Assembly: GCF_042654525.1 (NCBI RefSeq)
Contig: NZ_JBHSGP010000014.1
Span: 1,364,001-1,428,000, forward strand
Length of the DNA: 64,000 nt
Reading direction: 5' to 3'
Source of the DNA: Geojedonia litorea
Lineage (GTDB): Bacteria; Bacteroidota; Bacteroidia; Flavobacteriales; Flavobacteriaceae
A program made the translations under genes and the position numbers. The notes beneath the pieces are model-generated. The model searched no databases. It was not told the DNA's origin and was given only the letters and a program-made list of their open reading frames with translations. Below are positions 44,399-54,171 of this stretch, in pieces. How positions within the stretch are numbered: position 1 is the first letter of the stretch; the number at the start of each line of letters is the position of its first letter.

Positions 44399-44901
44399 CG
44401 AGGCTTTTTGCTAAATAATATTATTGTTATTAAACATAAAAGTATAGTAAATATACTTGAAAATAACGTTTTTTGAAGTATCAAAATTATGCTAGAGATG
44501 TTAAAAATCTCAAGAGAAAACATAATAAAATGATGAATTACAGTAAGTATTGAAATATAAATAAATCGATTTCCAAATTCTGTTTGAGAAAATTTTATAG
44601 TTTGATATTCGTAAACCATTCCAAATGAAAATTTTAATATGGGTGGTCTAATAAAGGCAATGAAAACGCTAGCTCCTGCATGAACACCACCAGAGTCAGT
44701 AAATAAATCGATACTTAATCCCAATAAAAAACTTAAAAAAACGAACAGCGTCCTATTGTTTTTTACAGGATATAGAATGATGAATAAGATATACAAATAA
44801 GGGCTTATATACCCTAAAAAATTGATGTTGTTTAAGATTAAAACTTGAGCAAGAACAAGGGCTAAAAACTCAAAAATCGTGTTGATAGTTGTTCTATTCA
44901 T
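44395..44901 (-). CDS. mreD: rod shape-determining protein MreD
   Basis: 168 residues, five to six membrane helices, poorly conserved as expected for MreD. YISPYLYILFIILYP and LSIDLFTDSGGVHAGAS are family-like segments. Assigned mainly from position between mreC and PBP2, with overlaps of 8 and 4 bases. Confidence 0.9.
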   Translation of the reverse strand: MNRTTINTIFEFLALVLAQVLILNNINFLGYISPYLYILFIILYPVKNNRTLFVFLSFLLGLSIDLFTDSGGVHAGASVFIAFIRPPILKFSFGMVYEYQTIKFSQTEFGNRFIYISILTVIHHFIMFSLEIFNISSIILILQKTLFSSIFTILLCLITIILFSKKPR

Positions 44902-45715
44902 CTCTTTGATTTTGTAAGGATCTGATTTCGTTGAAATCCTTATTTTTTATAATATACACATGACCTATATTAGTCATGTCATTAAACAATTTGACATTGA
45001 CGGTATAAGTGTCTCCACTAGCATCCAATGTATACGAATCGATTAGACCAATTAATATGCCTTTAGGGAAAATTGAGGATTGTCCTCCAGTAATTATGGT
45101 ATCACCTTTTCGGACTGGAGCAAATTTTGAGATATCAATAAGCTGAACAAATTCTGGAGATTTTGCGTTCCAGGTTAAGGAGCCAATATGGTCAGTTGAT
45201 TTAAGTTGCGCGTTTATTCTGCTTTTTGTATTTAAAATAGAAAGAATTCTAGCGTAATTGCTTGAAGCCTTATCTATTATACCTACAATTCCTTTGGAAG
45301 TAATAACACCTAAATCCTGTACAATACTGTCGTTTTGACCTTTATCAATAGTTAAATAATTTTTACTAGCAGCATAGCTGTTTTTTATAACATTTGCCGA
45401 ATTGAATTTGAAATTAAAATCAATAGTGCTGTCTAATGCTGAATTATCTACTTCATGTTGATCTGAATTAAAAAGTATAGATTTTAACCTTTTATTCTCG
45501 TCAATTAAAACCTCATTTTGCTTTTTCAAACTAAAATAAGCTCTGATGTTGCTAGTAGTATTGTAAATTCCTCCTGAAAGAAAGTTCGCTGAATTAATAA
45601 ACTTGCTTTTGTGGTAAGAATGTGATTGAATGGTTAAACCCAAAGAGACACAAAATAGCAACAAAAACAAAAGAAACGTTTTGTTTCGTATAACAAAATT
45701 TACGATTTGTTGCAT
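44894..45715 (-). CDS. mreC: rod shape-determining protein MreC
   Basis: 273 residues. One membrane helix (KTFLLFLLLFCVSLGLTI), a periplasmic coiled coil about 60-95 (LKKQNEVLIDENKRLKSI) and the beta-barrel domain with LTIDKGQNDSI, GVITSKGIVGIID and GDTIITGGQSSIFPKGILIG. Scaffold that activates PBP2/RodA. Nine bases after mreB. Confidence 0.94.
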   Translation of the reverse strand: MQQIVNFVIRNKTFLLFLLLFCVSLGLTIQSHSYHKSKFINSANFLSGGIYNTTSNIRAYFSLKKQNEVLIDENKRLKSILFNSDQHEVDNSALDSTIDFNFKFNSANVIKNSYAASKNYLTIDKGQNDSIVQDLGVITSKGIVGIIDKASSNYARILSILNTKSRINAQLKSTDHIGSLTWNAKSPEFVQLIDISKFAPVRKGDTIITGGQSSIFPKGILIGLIDSYTLDASGDTYTVNVKLFNDMTNIGHVYIIKNKDFNEIRSLQNQRDE

Positions 45716-45724
45716 TAGAGTTTA

Positions 45725-46753
45725 TTATTTTATCAGTACACTTTTAAACTTTTGAAGGTTTTTAAGTACAATCCCAGTACCCCTAACCACCGCACGTAGA
45801 GGGTCTTCGGCAATATATACTGGTAAATCTGTTTTTTGAGACAATCGTTTATCAAGGCCACGTAACATTGATCCTCCTCCAGCAAGGTAAATTCCAGTGT
45901 TGTAAATATCGGCGGCTAGTTCGGGTGGTGTTTGAGATAGGGTTTCCATGACCGAATCTTCTACACGTAAAATAGATTTATCTAAAGCTTTAGCAATTTC
46001 TCTATACGAAATTTGAACTTGTTTGGGTTTTCCTGTCAACAGGTCACGACCCTGAACACTCATTTCATCAGGTGGAAGCTCTAAATCTTCAGTCGCCGCA
46101 CCAATTTGTATTTTAATTTTTTCAGCAGTTCTATCGCCAACATAGAGATTGTGTTGCGTACGCATATAGTAAATGATATCATTAGTAAAGACATCACCTG
46201 CAACTTTAACCGATTTATCACATACAATACCTCCAAGAGCAATGACCGCTATTTCTGTGGTTCCACCTCCAATATCAACAATCATATTACCTTTTGGTTG
46301 CATAATATCAATCCCAATACCAATTGCTGCTGCCATTGGTTCATGAATCAAATAAACTTCTTTACCATTCACGCGTTCGCAGGATTCTTTAACAGCGCGC
46401 ATTTCTACTTCTGTAATTCCAGAGGGTATACAAACCACCATTCGTAAGGCAGGTGTGAACAATTTCTTTTTTAACGCAGGTATGTTTTTGATAAACAAAT
46501 TAATCATTTGTTCACTTGCATCAAAATCTGCAATTACACCATCCTTTAATGGACGGATTGTTTTAATATTCTCGTGGGTTTTACCTTGCATCATGCTGGC
46601 TTCCTTCCCTACGGCTATTATTTTTCCTGAAATTCGGTCTCTAGCAACAATGGAGGGACTATCAACGACAACTTTGTCGTTATGAATAATAAGCGTGTTT
46701 GCTGTTCCTAAATCTATGGCTATTTCTTCTGTTAAGAAATCAAAAAATCCCAT
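45725..46753 (-). CDS. mreB: rod shape-determining protein MreB
   Basis: 342 residues, actin-like ATPase. Phosphate 1 motif EIAIDLGTANTLI, connect 1 and phosphate 2 NMIVDIGGGTTEIAVI, adenosine motif YLAGGGSMLRGLD. Polymerises under the membrane and directs lateral wall synthesis. Leads the operon mreBCD-mrdA-rodA, 152 bases after purH; no TAnnTTTG box was found in that gap, so transcription may start in or before purH. Confidence 0.97.
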   Translation of the reverse strand: MGFFDFLTEEIAIDLGTANTLIIHNDKVVVDSPSIVARDRISGKIIAVGKEASMMQGKTHENIKTIRPLKDGVIADFDASEQMINLFIKNIPALKKKLFTPALRMVVCIPSGITEVEMRAVKESCERVNGKEVYLIHEPMAAAIGIGIDIMQPKGNMIVDIGGGTTEIAVIALGGIVCDKSVKVAGDVFTNDIIYYMRTQHNLYVGDRTAEKIKIQIGAATEDLELPPDEMSVQGRDLLTGKPKQVQISYREIAKALDKSILRVEDSVMETLSQTPPELAADIYNTGIYLAGGGSMLRGLDKRLSQKTDLPVYIAEDPLRAVVRGTGIVLKNLQKFKSVLIK

Positions 46754-46905
46754 GTGCTGTTATTGATTATGTAGGTTGATACTAATTGGTTTATAGTTGT
46801 TGTTGTAAATGTAATAAAAGTTGATAAATATATTCGATAATATAAGTAATCATATTTTTTTTGATTACAATTGGTATTTGTGAGATTTCCGTTTTCGCTG
46901 AAATA

Positions 46906-48438
46906 TTAATGTTTAAAATGACGTGTGCCTGTAAATACCATAGCCAAGTTATTCTGGTTACAATAATCGATACTCAATTGATCTTTTATAGAACCTCCTG
47001 GTTGAATTACTGCTGTAATTCCAGCCTTTTTAGCAATTTCAACACAATCTGGAAACGGAAAAAAGGCGTCGCTTGCCATAACTGCACCATTTAAATCAAA
47101 ACTAAATGATTGCGCCTTGTGAATGGCCTGGTTTAGGGCATCTACACGGCTTGTTTGACCTGTTCCACTAGCACACAACTGTCGATCCTTCACTAACACG
47201 ATCGTATTAGATTTGGTGTGCTTACAAATTTTGGAAGCGAATATTAAGTCTTCTAACTCGTTTTGAGAAGGTTTATTGTTTGTGGTATATGACAAATGTT
47301 CAATAGCATCAGTAATAGAATCACGATCTTGTACCAAAACACCATTTAAACAAGTTCTAACTGTAGTTTGAGCAAGTTCTGTGTCTTTTAAAATTAGAAG
47401 AATACGATTTTTCTTTCCGGTTAAAATTTCTAAAGCATCATCAGAAAACGATGGTGCAATAACCACTTCACAAAAAAGGCTATGGATATCTTCTGCGGTT
47501 GCTTTATCAATTTCAGTATTACTAATTAAAATACCTCCAAATGCAGAAACAGGATCGCCAGCAAGAGCATCTTTGTAGGCTTGTTGTATAGAATTTCTTT
47601 GCGCAAAACCACAGGCATTATTATGTTTTAAAATGGCAAAAGTTGGAGCTTCACCCTTGAACTCATTAATTAAATTCACTGCCGCATCAACATCCAGTAA
47701 ATTATTATAGCTTAATTCCTTACCATGAAGTTTGGTAAACATTGCATCAAAATCACCAAAGAAGAAGCCTTTTTGGTGGGGGTTCTCCCCATATCGCAAT
47801 ACTTGACCTTTAGTTTCGCTTATTTTTAAGGAAGCAATATTATGATCGGTATTAAAATAATTGAAGATTGCAGAATCATAATGCGAAGACACATTAAATG
47901 CTTTTGCTGCAAAATGTTTTCTGTCATCCTCGGTAGTTTCTCCGTTTTTCGATTTTAAAAGCTCTAAAAATTCTGAATAATCATCCACTGAAGAAACACA
48001 AATAACATCAGCATAGTTTTTGGCTGCTGCTCTAATTAGGGAAATACCTCCAATATCTATTTTTTCAATAATATCCTGATTGCTTGCTCCAGAAGCCACC
48101 GTTTTTTCAAATGGATATAAATCCACTATAACTAAATCTATTTGTGGAATATCAAAATCTTTAAGTTCGGCAACATCACCTTCGTTGTGTTGTCTATTGA
48201 GAATACCACCAAAAACTTTAGGGTGTAAGGTTTTTACACGTCCTCCTAAAATAGAAGGATATGAGGTGACATCTTCTACAGGAATTACGGCAATTCCTAA
48301 TTCTTTGATGAATTTTTCAGTGCCTCCTGTAGAGTAAATAGTTACATTTTGTTTGTGTAATTCTTTAACAATTGGCGCTAATCCGTCCTTACTAAAAACA
48401 GAAATTAATGCCGATTTAATCGATTTTGTAGTATTCAT
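46906..48438 (-). CDS. purH: bifunctional AICAR transformylase/IMP cyclohydrolase
   Basis: 510 residues from ATG 48438; a TTG at 48465 lies in the -7 box. Last two steps of IMP synthesis. N-terminal MGS-like cyclohydrolase domain (SVFSKDGLAPIV, YSTGGTEKFI) and C-terminal transformylase domain with LRYGENPHQKG, ILKHNNACGFA, DAFFPFPDCVE and QPGGSIKD. It precedes mreB as in many Bacteroidota. Confidence 0.97.
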   Translation of the reverse strand: MNTTKSIKSALISVFSKDGLAPIVKELHKQNVTIYSTGGTEKFIKELGIAVIPVEDVTSYPSILGGRVKTLHPKVFGGILNRQHNEGDVAELKDFDIPQIDLVIVDLYPFEKTVASGASNQDIIEKIDIGGISLIRAAAKNYADVICVSSVDDYSEFLELLKSKNGETTEDDRKHFAAKAFNVSSHYDSAIFNYFNTDHNIASLKISETKGQVLRYGENPHQKGFFFGDFDAMFTKLHGKELSYNNLLDVDAAVNLINEFKGEAPTFAILKHNNACGFAQRNSIQQAYKDALAGDPVSAFGGILISNTEIDKATAEDIHSLFCEVVIAPSFSDDALEILTGKKNRILLILKDTELAQTTVRTCLNGVLVQDRDSITDAIEHLSYTTNNKPSQNELEDLIFASKICKHTKSNTIVLVKDRQLCASGTGQTSRVDALNQAIHKAQSFSFDLNGAVMASDAFFPFPDCVEIAKKAGITAVIQPGGSIKDQLSIDYCNQNNLAMVFTGTRHFKH

Positions 48439-48462
48439 TTTGTGGTTGTGTGTATTAAAGCG

Positions 48463-48470
48463 CAAAAGTA
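48463..48470 (-). promoter_or_regulatory. -7 promoter box for purH
   Basis: Minus-strand TACTTTTG, 24 bases before the ATG at 48438; may also serve the mre genes. Confidence 0.55.
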
Positions 48471-48555
48471 CATATTATCAGAGAAAATTTAGACTATTGT
48501 AAGTGGGTTTATTTAAGAATTTTGTAACAATTAATTGTTAAGAACGTCCTATCAT

Positions 48556-48563
48556 TAAATTTG
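48556..48563 (+). promoter_or_regulatory. -7 promoter box for the ABC permease
   Basis: TAAATTTG, 20 bases before the ATG. Confidence 0.5.
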
Positions 48564-48583
48564 TATATAACTACTGTAGATTC

Positions 48584-49840
48584 ATGATTGTTTACTTACG
48601 TCTTTTCAAAGAAAGCTTCTCGTTTGCAATTAACGCTTTGCGTAATAATAAACTCCGAACATTTTTATCTTTACTTGGCGTAACTATAGGGATTTTTTCA
48701 ATTATCGCTGTATTGGCAGCTGTTGATTCTTTAGACCGAAATATTCAAGAGAACTTGTCGGGATTAGATAAAAACACCATTTATTTAACTAAGTTTTCTT
48801 TTGGTCCTACCAGTGTTCCAAGATGGCAACGCGACAACTACCCACAAACAGTTTATACTGATTATGAATTTGTTAGTAGAAATGTGCCCGATATCATGGC
48901 CTGTGCTTACACAATTTTTGATTTTGGAGGTGGAGAATCTATACGATATCAAGGTGAAACTGTGGCAGGAGTGCAAATTTCACCAATTACCTACGAAATT
49001 TATAACATAAATGAGTTTGTTGTTGAACGCGGGCGTTTTTATACCGAATCTGAATCTGCATCTGGTGCCCCTGTAATTGTATTAGGGTATTCATTGGCCG
49101 AAAATTTATTTGGAAATATAAATCCACTAGGAAAACAAGTTAGGGTGTACGGTCGAAAATTAACCGTAATTGGAATCTTGAAAAAATATGGTGTGGGTAT
49201 TTTCGACTCACCAGATGAACAAGCTTTTGTGCCTGCCAATTTTGTTAGACGATTTAAAAATGGAGGTCCTGATGGCATTCCGGGAGCTATAATTATTAGA
49301 CCAAAAAAAGGCGTAGATATTGGTGCATTTGAACAGGTGTTGAAGGAAAAATTTAGAAACTATAGAGGCTTAAAAGCAGGTGAACCTGACAATTTTTTTA
49401 TCAATAAACTTTCAGGGATGACAGACGCTATTGATGGAATTCTTGGTACAATGAATGCTTTTGGATGGGTTATTAGCGGATTTTCATTATTAGTTGGTGG
49501 TTTTGGTATTGCCAATATTATGTTTGTTAGTGTTAAAGAGCGTACCAACTTAATTGGAATTCAAAAATCACTTGGAGCAAAAAATAGATTTATTTTATTA
49601 CAGTTTTTGTTTGAGGCTATAATACTAGCAGTTATTGGAGGTTTAGTAGGTTTAGCACTCGTAGGAATTACAACTTTGATTGCTTCAAACTTTACAGGAG
49701 ATTTTGAATTTGTACTCTCCTTTTGGAATATGATGTTAGGTTTTGGGCTATCTACTTTAATTGGATTGATTTCAGGCGTAATTCCAGCAATTTCAGCTTC
49801 AAAACTCGATCCTGTTGAAGCCATAAGAACCGGAATGTGA
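48584..49840 (+). CDS. MacB/FtsX-type ABC transporter permease
   Basis: 418 residues. Membrane helix 1 at about 22-46, a periplasmic MacB-PCD domain about 50-270, then three helices about 290-400 of the FtsX fold (SLLVGGFGIANIMFVSVKERTNLIGIQKSLGA, and PAISASKLDPVEAIRTGM at the end). Usually part of a tripartite efflux or lipoprotein-type exporter with a separate ATPase; no ATPase gene is adjacent here. Substrate unknown. Convergent with the GAF gene. Confidence 0.92.
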   Translation: MIVYLRLFKESFSFAINALRNNKLRTFLSLLGVTIGIFSIIAVLAAVDSLDRNIQENLSGLDKNTIYLTKFSFGPTSVPRWQRDNYPQTVYTDYEFVSRNVPDIMACAYTIFDFGGGESIRYQGETVAGVQISPITYEIYNINEFVVERGRFYTESESASGAPVIVLGYSLAENLFGNINPLGKQVRVYGRKLTVIGILKKYGVGIFDSPDEQAFVPANFVRRFKNGGPDGIPGAIIIRPKKGVDIGAFEQVLKEKFRNYRGLKAGEPDNFFINKLSGMTDAIDGILGTMNAFGWVISGFSLLVGGFGIANIMFVSVKERTNLIGIQKSLGAKNRFILLQFLFEAIILAVIGGLVGLALVGITTLIASNFTGDFEFVLSFWNMMLGFGLSTLIGLISGVIPAISASKLDPVEAIRTGM

Positions 49841-49844
49841 TTTA

Positions 49845-50300
49845 TTAAAGTATCTGGGCTACATTTTCGCAAACAAATTCTAAAAATCGTTCGTCTTCAC
49901 TGCTAAAAGGATCAGGAGTATTTGAATCGATATCGATTTGACCAATATTTTCACCATTAACAAATATTGGGATGACGATTTCGGCTTTTACCGTAATACT
50001 ACAGGCAATATAATTGTCTTGAGCTGATACATCTGGAACCACAAAATTTTGATTGCTTACCGCAACCTGGCCACAGATACCTTTTCCAAATGGGATTATA
50101 GTGTGGTCTGTTGGTTCACCTACATATGGCCCTAATTTGAGCTCATTTTTATCACCATTTTTAAAATAAAACCCTACCCAATTATAATGTGGTACATTTG
50201 CTTCCAATAGTTGGCAGATACCTAATAACCTATCGTCAACATTAAGTTTGCTGTTAGATATAATTGAAGTAACCTGCGGTTTTAATTGCTCAAAAGTCAT
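49845..50300 (-). CDS. GAF-domain protein, predicted free methionine-(R)-sulfoxide reductase
   Basis: 151 residues from ATG 50300, fixed by the -7 box at 50319-50326. Single GAF domain with the fRMsr pattern: NWVGFYF, GKGICGQ and NYIACSITVKAEIVIPI (two conserved Cys), then GQIDIDSNTPDPFSSEDERFLE. A third Cys sits in the C-terminal FVCENVAQIL. Members reduce free Met-R-sulfoxide in the cytosol. Confidence 0.87.
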   Translation of the reverse strand: MTFEQLKPQVTSIISNSKLNVDDRLLGICQLLEANVPHYNWVGFYFKNGDKNELKLGPYVGEPTDHTIIPFGKGICGQVAVSNQNFVVPDVSAQDNYIACSITVKAEIVIPIFVNGENIGQIDIDSNTPDPFSSEDERFLEFVCENVAQIL

Positions 50301-50318
50301 TGGCTTAAAAAGTTTTTG

Positions 50319-50326
50319 CAAAAGTA
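50319..50326 (-). promoter_or_regulatory. -7 promoter box for the GAF gene
   Basis: Minus-strand TACTTTTG, 18 bases before the ATG. Confidence 0.5.
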
Positions 50327-50386
50327 TTAAAAAGGCATGCAATCAATACATTCAATTTGCATAAATTTAACCTTATAAATAGTAGT

Positions 50387-50938
50387 TTGAAATCCCTTTT
50401 AAAAAAATATAAGCCGGTTATTAAATTTATTCTTACGTTTCTTTTAGCGTATTTAGTGTTGTCTGTGGCTTATAAGTTTTATTTGGATTTGTCAGTTGGC
50501 TCAAAATATTATCCAGACTATTTAACACAACGCGTTGCCAAACAATCAAAAGAGCTTATTAATGTAATTGGGTATACAGCTGAAATTATAAATCACCCTA
50601 ATGAGGCTTCTATCAAACTCGTTATTAATGGAAAGTATGTAGCTAGAGTTGTAGAAGGCTGTAATTCTATAAGTGTTATTATTTTATTTGTCTCATTTAT
50701 GCTTGCATTTGCTGGTCGTGCGAAACCAACAGCCATGTACATTTTTGCAGGAAGCGTTTTAATTTATGCTATCAATTTAATTAGAATCGTTATTTTGTCG
50801 GTTGGACTATATCATTATCCGTGGCGAAGAGAGATTCTACATACCGTCATTTTTCCTCTAATCATCTATGGTTTGGTGTTTATATTATGGATGATTTGGG
50901 TAAATCGCTATTCGAAACTCAAGAAACAGCATGAGTAA
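50387..50938 (+). CDS. xrtF: exosortase XrtF
   Basis: 183 residues from TTG 50387 (KSLLKKYKPVIKF); another TTG at 50357 lies in a -7-like TCAATTTG and is less likely. Multi-pass membrane cysteine protease of the exosortase family, thought to cut C-terminal sorting signals during export. The catalytic triad is visible: Cys in RVVEGCNSIS, Arg in NLIRIVILS and His in EILHTVIFP. It is the short flavobacterial XrtF form. It overlaps its partner gene by 8 bases. Confidence 0.9.
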   Translation: MKSLLKKYKPVIKFILTFLLAYLVLSVAYKFYLDLSVGSKYYPDYLTQRVAKQSKELINVIGYTAEIINHPNEASIKLVINGKYVARVVEGCNSISVIILFVSFMLAFAGRAKPTAMYIFAGSVLIYAINLIRIVILSVGLYHYPWRREILHTVIFPLIIYGLVFILWMIWVNRYSKLKKQHE

Positions 50939-51356
50939 TGGATTAAGGTACATATGGCTTTTGATTTTATTCGGACTGTTAATTTTAATTCGTGTATTTG
51001 AAAACGAATTGTTTTACGATCCCTATTTGTTGTTCTTTAAAAATGACTATTTATACATGGATTATCCCCGGAGAGAAATCTTAAAACTCACACTTTTTAC
51101 CTCCTTAAGGTATGTTTTAAATTCCCTGATATCACTAGGAATTATTTATCTGGTTTTTAAGGACCAATCCATAATAAAATTTTCTTCAATAGTGTATACT
51201 GTGGCGTATATAATTCTCATTTTAATATTTTTATATTTCGTCATTAATCCGAGACAACAAGACTATTACCTGTTTTTTAACTTTAGAAGATTTTTGATCC
51301 AACCAGTAATTCTATTACTTTTATTGCCTGCCTTTTACTATTATAAACTTAAATAA
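50931..51356 (+). CDS. exosortase F system-associated membrane protein
   Basis: 141 residues with about four membrane helices (YIWLLILFGLLILIRVF, LNSLISLGIIYLVF, ILILIFLYFVI, LLLLLPAFYYY). Flavobacterial genes in this position follow XrtF and carry the family name. Role not known; partner in sorting is inferred from the conserved pairing and the overlap. Confidence 0.85.
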   Translation: MSNGLRYIWLLILFGLLILIRVFENELFYDPYLLFFKNDYLYMDYPRREILKLTLFTSLRYVLNSLISLGIIYLVFKDQSIIKFSSIVYTVAYIILILIFLYFVINPRQQDYYLFFNFRRFLIQPVILLLLLPAFYYYKLK

Positions 51357-51407
51357 ATGATAATGTTAAGGCTTTTATAAAATAAAATAATAGAGGGTCT
51401 TTTTTTA

Positions 51408-51415
51408 TACTTTTG
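51408..51415 (+). promoter_or_regulatory. -7 promoter box for the HYC_CC_PP gene
   Basis: TACTTTTG ends 5 positions before the GTG at 51420; leaderless start likely. Confidence 0.5.
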
Positions 51416-51419
51416 CAAT

Positions 51420-51833
51420 GTGATAAAGCAAATTTTTTATAACATATTTTCGATCGCATTAGCAGTACTGGTGTTATTGTCTACTATGTCATTTGCCATT
51501 GACAAACATTTTTGTGGTGATGTGTTAGTAGATTCGGCTGTATTCGTTGAAGCTAAAAAATGTGTTCAGGAGGCCTATGAAATTGAACTGGCCTTTATAA
51601 CTAAAAAGGAATGTTGTAAAGATGAGTTAGAGGTTATTAAAGGTCAAGATCAACTAAAAAGATCTTCTTTTGAGGACTATAAATTGGATCAACAGCTCTA
51701 TTTGACATCGTTTGTAACCGTCTACAACCAACTATTTGTTAGCCTAGCAAAGCAAGTAATTCCTCATAAAAATTATTCTCCACCTAACTTGGTCACTGAT
51801 ATTCATGTTCTAGACCGGGTATTCATTATTTAA
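51420..51833 (+). CDS. HYC_CC_PP-type secreted protein, predicted metal (copper) handling
   Basis: 137 residues from GTG. Signal peptide/helix IFSIALAVLVLLSTMSFA. The three family marks are present in order: KHFCGD (HFC here instead of HYC), KECCKD and YSPPNL. The cysteines suit Cu binding or redox. It heads a set with a TonB receptor and an HMA protein, which supports a copper role; no direct evidence of metal identity. Confidence 0.83.
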   Translation: MIKQIFYNIFSIALAVLVLLSTMSFAIDKHFCGDVLVDSAVFVEAKKCVQEAYEIELAFITKKECCKDELEVIKGQDQLKRSSFEDYKLDQQLYLTSFVTVYNQLFVSLAKQVIPHKNYSPPNLVTDIHVLDRVFII

Positions 51834-51928
51834 TATTTCGTTGTTTTTAATACTGATATATGATTTTCAACACGATGTTATTTGAAATTCATTATAAACG
51901 AATATTAATTTATATTCACATAAAACAA

Positions 51929-54166
51929 ATGAAAAATATTATATCTATACTAATTATATTTCCTATGCTTTCATTTTCACAAGATAAAATTAGTGGAATG
52001 ATCATGGAAGCCAATGAAAAAAATGAACACATAGGATTAGCAGGGGCCAATGTGATTTGGTTAAATACTACTGTCGGTACGGTTACAGATGTTGATGGTA
52101 AATTTACAATTGATTATAAAAAAGAATATCAAAAACTGGTCATTAGCTATATTGGATTTAAAACCGACACCTTAACTATTGCTGAACCAAAAATGATTCA
52201 CCACTGGTTGCAACCTACGAGTGACTTGGATGAGGTAACTATTACTTCTAGAAAGCAGTCTACTGCAAAATCATACCTACAATCGGCAAATATATTAACA
52301 GTGAGTAGTGATGAACTTCTCAAGGCCGCCTGTTGTAATTTGTCTGAAAGTTTTGAAACCAACCCATCAATAGATGTAAATTTTGCAGATGCGATTTCAG
52401 GAACCCGGCAAATTAAAATGTTAGGCTTGACGAGTCCTTATATTTTAATTACTTCAGAAAATATTCCGACAATTAGAGGTGCTTCTCAAGCTTACGGATT
52501 GAGTTTTACTCCAGGAACTTGGGTAGAAAGTATACAAATTACTAAAGGCGCCGGAAGTGTGGTAAATGGTTTTGAAAGTATTGCCGGACAGATCAATACC
52601 GAAATGGTAAAACCTTCTACAGATGCCAAATTATTTGTAAATGCCTATGGTGATGGTAGCGGAAGGTATGAGTTGAATACCCATTTAAACACCAATCTAA
52701 ATGGCAAATGGAGCACAGGTTTGTATCTGCATGGAAACATTAGGGACAAAAAATTTGATATGAATGATGATTCCTTTTTGGATGCGCCGCTTCAAAAACA
52801 AGTTAATCTGATGAATCGATGGCAATATACCGACACCGAAAAAGGATTCGTGAGTTTCATTAATTTAAGATATTTAAATGATGAAAAACAAACTGGACAA
52901 ATGGCCTTTGACCCAGATCTCCATAAAGGAACAACTAACGCTTGGGGAAGTGAAATTGATACAGAGCGTTTTGATATATCCGTAAAAACAGGATTTGTTA
53001 ATCCAGAAATTCCTTGGCGAAGCCTTGGTGTACAAGCTGCGTTTAGTAGACATGAGCAAGAGTCGTATTTTGGATTAAATCAATATGATATTTTACACAA
53101 CAGCCTATATGCTAATGCTATCTATAATTCTATAATTAGTGACTCTAGACATAAAATTAAAACAGGGCTAAGCTATACTTACGATCATTATGATGAGCTT
53201 GTTGGAAATACAGATTTTGAACGAACCGAGAACTCTGTAGGAGCCTTTTTTGAGTACAATTTTGATAATTTGGAAAAGCTTAATCTAACTGCCGGAGTTC
53301 GTGTTGATCGACATAATTTATTAGGAACTTTTGTAACGCCGCGTTTTCATGCACGCTATTCACCTTGGGAAAAATCGGCTTTGCGTTTTTCATTTGGACG
53401 CGGAAAGCGAAGTGCCAATATTTTTGCTGAAAACCAATCTATGTTTTCAAGTTCCAGAAGCCTTAATATAGTTAACACTGGTGGTGACATTTACGGATTG
53501 GACCCAGAAATAGCATGGAATTATGGTGTATCCTTTTTACAAGGGTTTAATCTTTTTGGAAGAAAAGCTGACCTAACTTTTGATTTTTACAGAACAGATT
53601 TTCAAAATCAAGTCGTTGTTGATTATGAAAATCCGCAAGAAGTTAGTTTTTATAATCTTGAAGGGGATAGCTATGCTAATAGCTTACAGATTGAATTTAA
53701 CTACAATGTGTTTGAGCATTTTGATTTGCGTACGGCCTATAAATTTTATGACGTTAAAACACAATACAATTCAGGGAAGTTGGTAAAACCTTTAACCCCT
53801 AGACATCGGGTTTTTGCAAATGCGTCTTATGAAACTCATGAAACTGAAAAAAATGGATTATGGAGATTTGATATGACTTATAATTGGTTGGGCGAACAAC
53901 GTTTTTCTTCAACAGCGTCTAATCCAGTTCAATATCAATTACCAGAATATTCGCCAACGGTCGCGACCTTAAATGCACAAGTAACAAAAGTATTTTCTGA
54001 TAAATTTGAAGTATATTTAGGTGGCGAAAACATTACTAATGTGAGTCAAAACAATCCCATTGTAAGTGCAAACGACCCTTTTGGAGCAAATTTTGACACC
54101 ACATTTGTATATGGTCCAATTTTTGGGAGTATGTATTACGCAGGATTAAGATTAAAAATTAAATAA
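51929..54166 (+). CDS. TonB-dependent receptor with Cys-Cys plug, predicted copper-linked
   Basis: 745 residues from ATG 51929 (signal NIISILIIFPMLSFS, then Q); upstream ATG 51860 would add a non-signal-like extension. N-terminal carboxypeptidase-like domain about 20-100, LDEVTITS TonB-box-like start, plug about 115-230 with a Cys pair (135-136) in LKAACCNLSESFETN, then a beta-barrel ending in aromatic YYAGLRLKIK. The CC pair is typical of this receptor group. Located between HYC_CC_PP and HMA genes. Confidence 0.9.
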   Translation: MKNIISILIIFPMLSFSQDKISGMIMEANEKNEHIGLAGANVIWLNTTVGTVTDVDGKFTIDYKKEYQKLVISYIGFKTDTLTIAEPKMIHHWLQPTSDLDEVTITSRKQSTAKSYLQSANILTVSSDELLKAACCNLSESFETNPSIDVNFADAISGTRQIKMLGLTSPYILITSENIPTIRGASQAYGLSFTPGTWVESIQITKGAGSVVNGFESIAGQINTEMVKPSTDAKLFVNAYGDGSGRYELNTHLNTNLNGKWSTGLYLHGNIRDKKFDMNDDSFLDAPLQKQVNLMNRWQYTDTEKGFVSFINLRYLNDEKQTGQMAFDPDLHKGTTNAWGSEIDTERFDISVKTGFVNPEIPWRSLGVQAAFSRHEQESYFGLNQYDILHNSLYANAIYNSIISDSRHKIKTGLSYTYDHYDELVGNTDFERTENSVGAFFEYNFDNLEKLNLTAGVRVDRHNLLGTFVTPRFHARYSPWEKSALRFSFGRGKRSANIFAENQSMFSSSRSLNIVNTGGDIYGLDPEIAWNYGVSFLQGFNLFGRKADLTFDFYRTDFQNQVVVDYENPQEVSFYNLEGDSYANSLQIEFNYNVFEHFDLRTAYKFYDVKTQYNSGKLVKPLTPRHRVFANASYETHETEKNGLWRFDMTYNWLGEQRFSSTASNPVQYQLPEYSPTVATLNAQVTKVFSDKFEVYLGGENITNVSQNNPIVSANDPFGANFDTTFVYGPIFGSMYYAGLRLKIK

Positions 54167-54171
54167 AAGCA

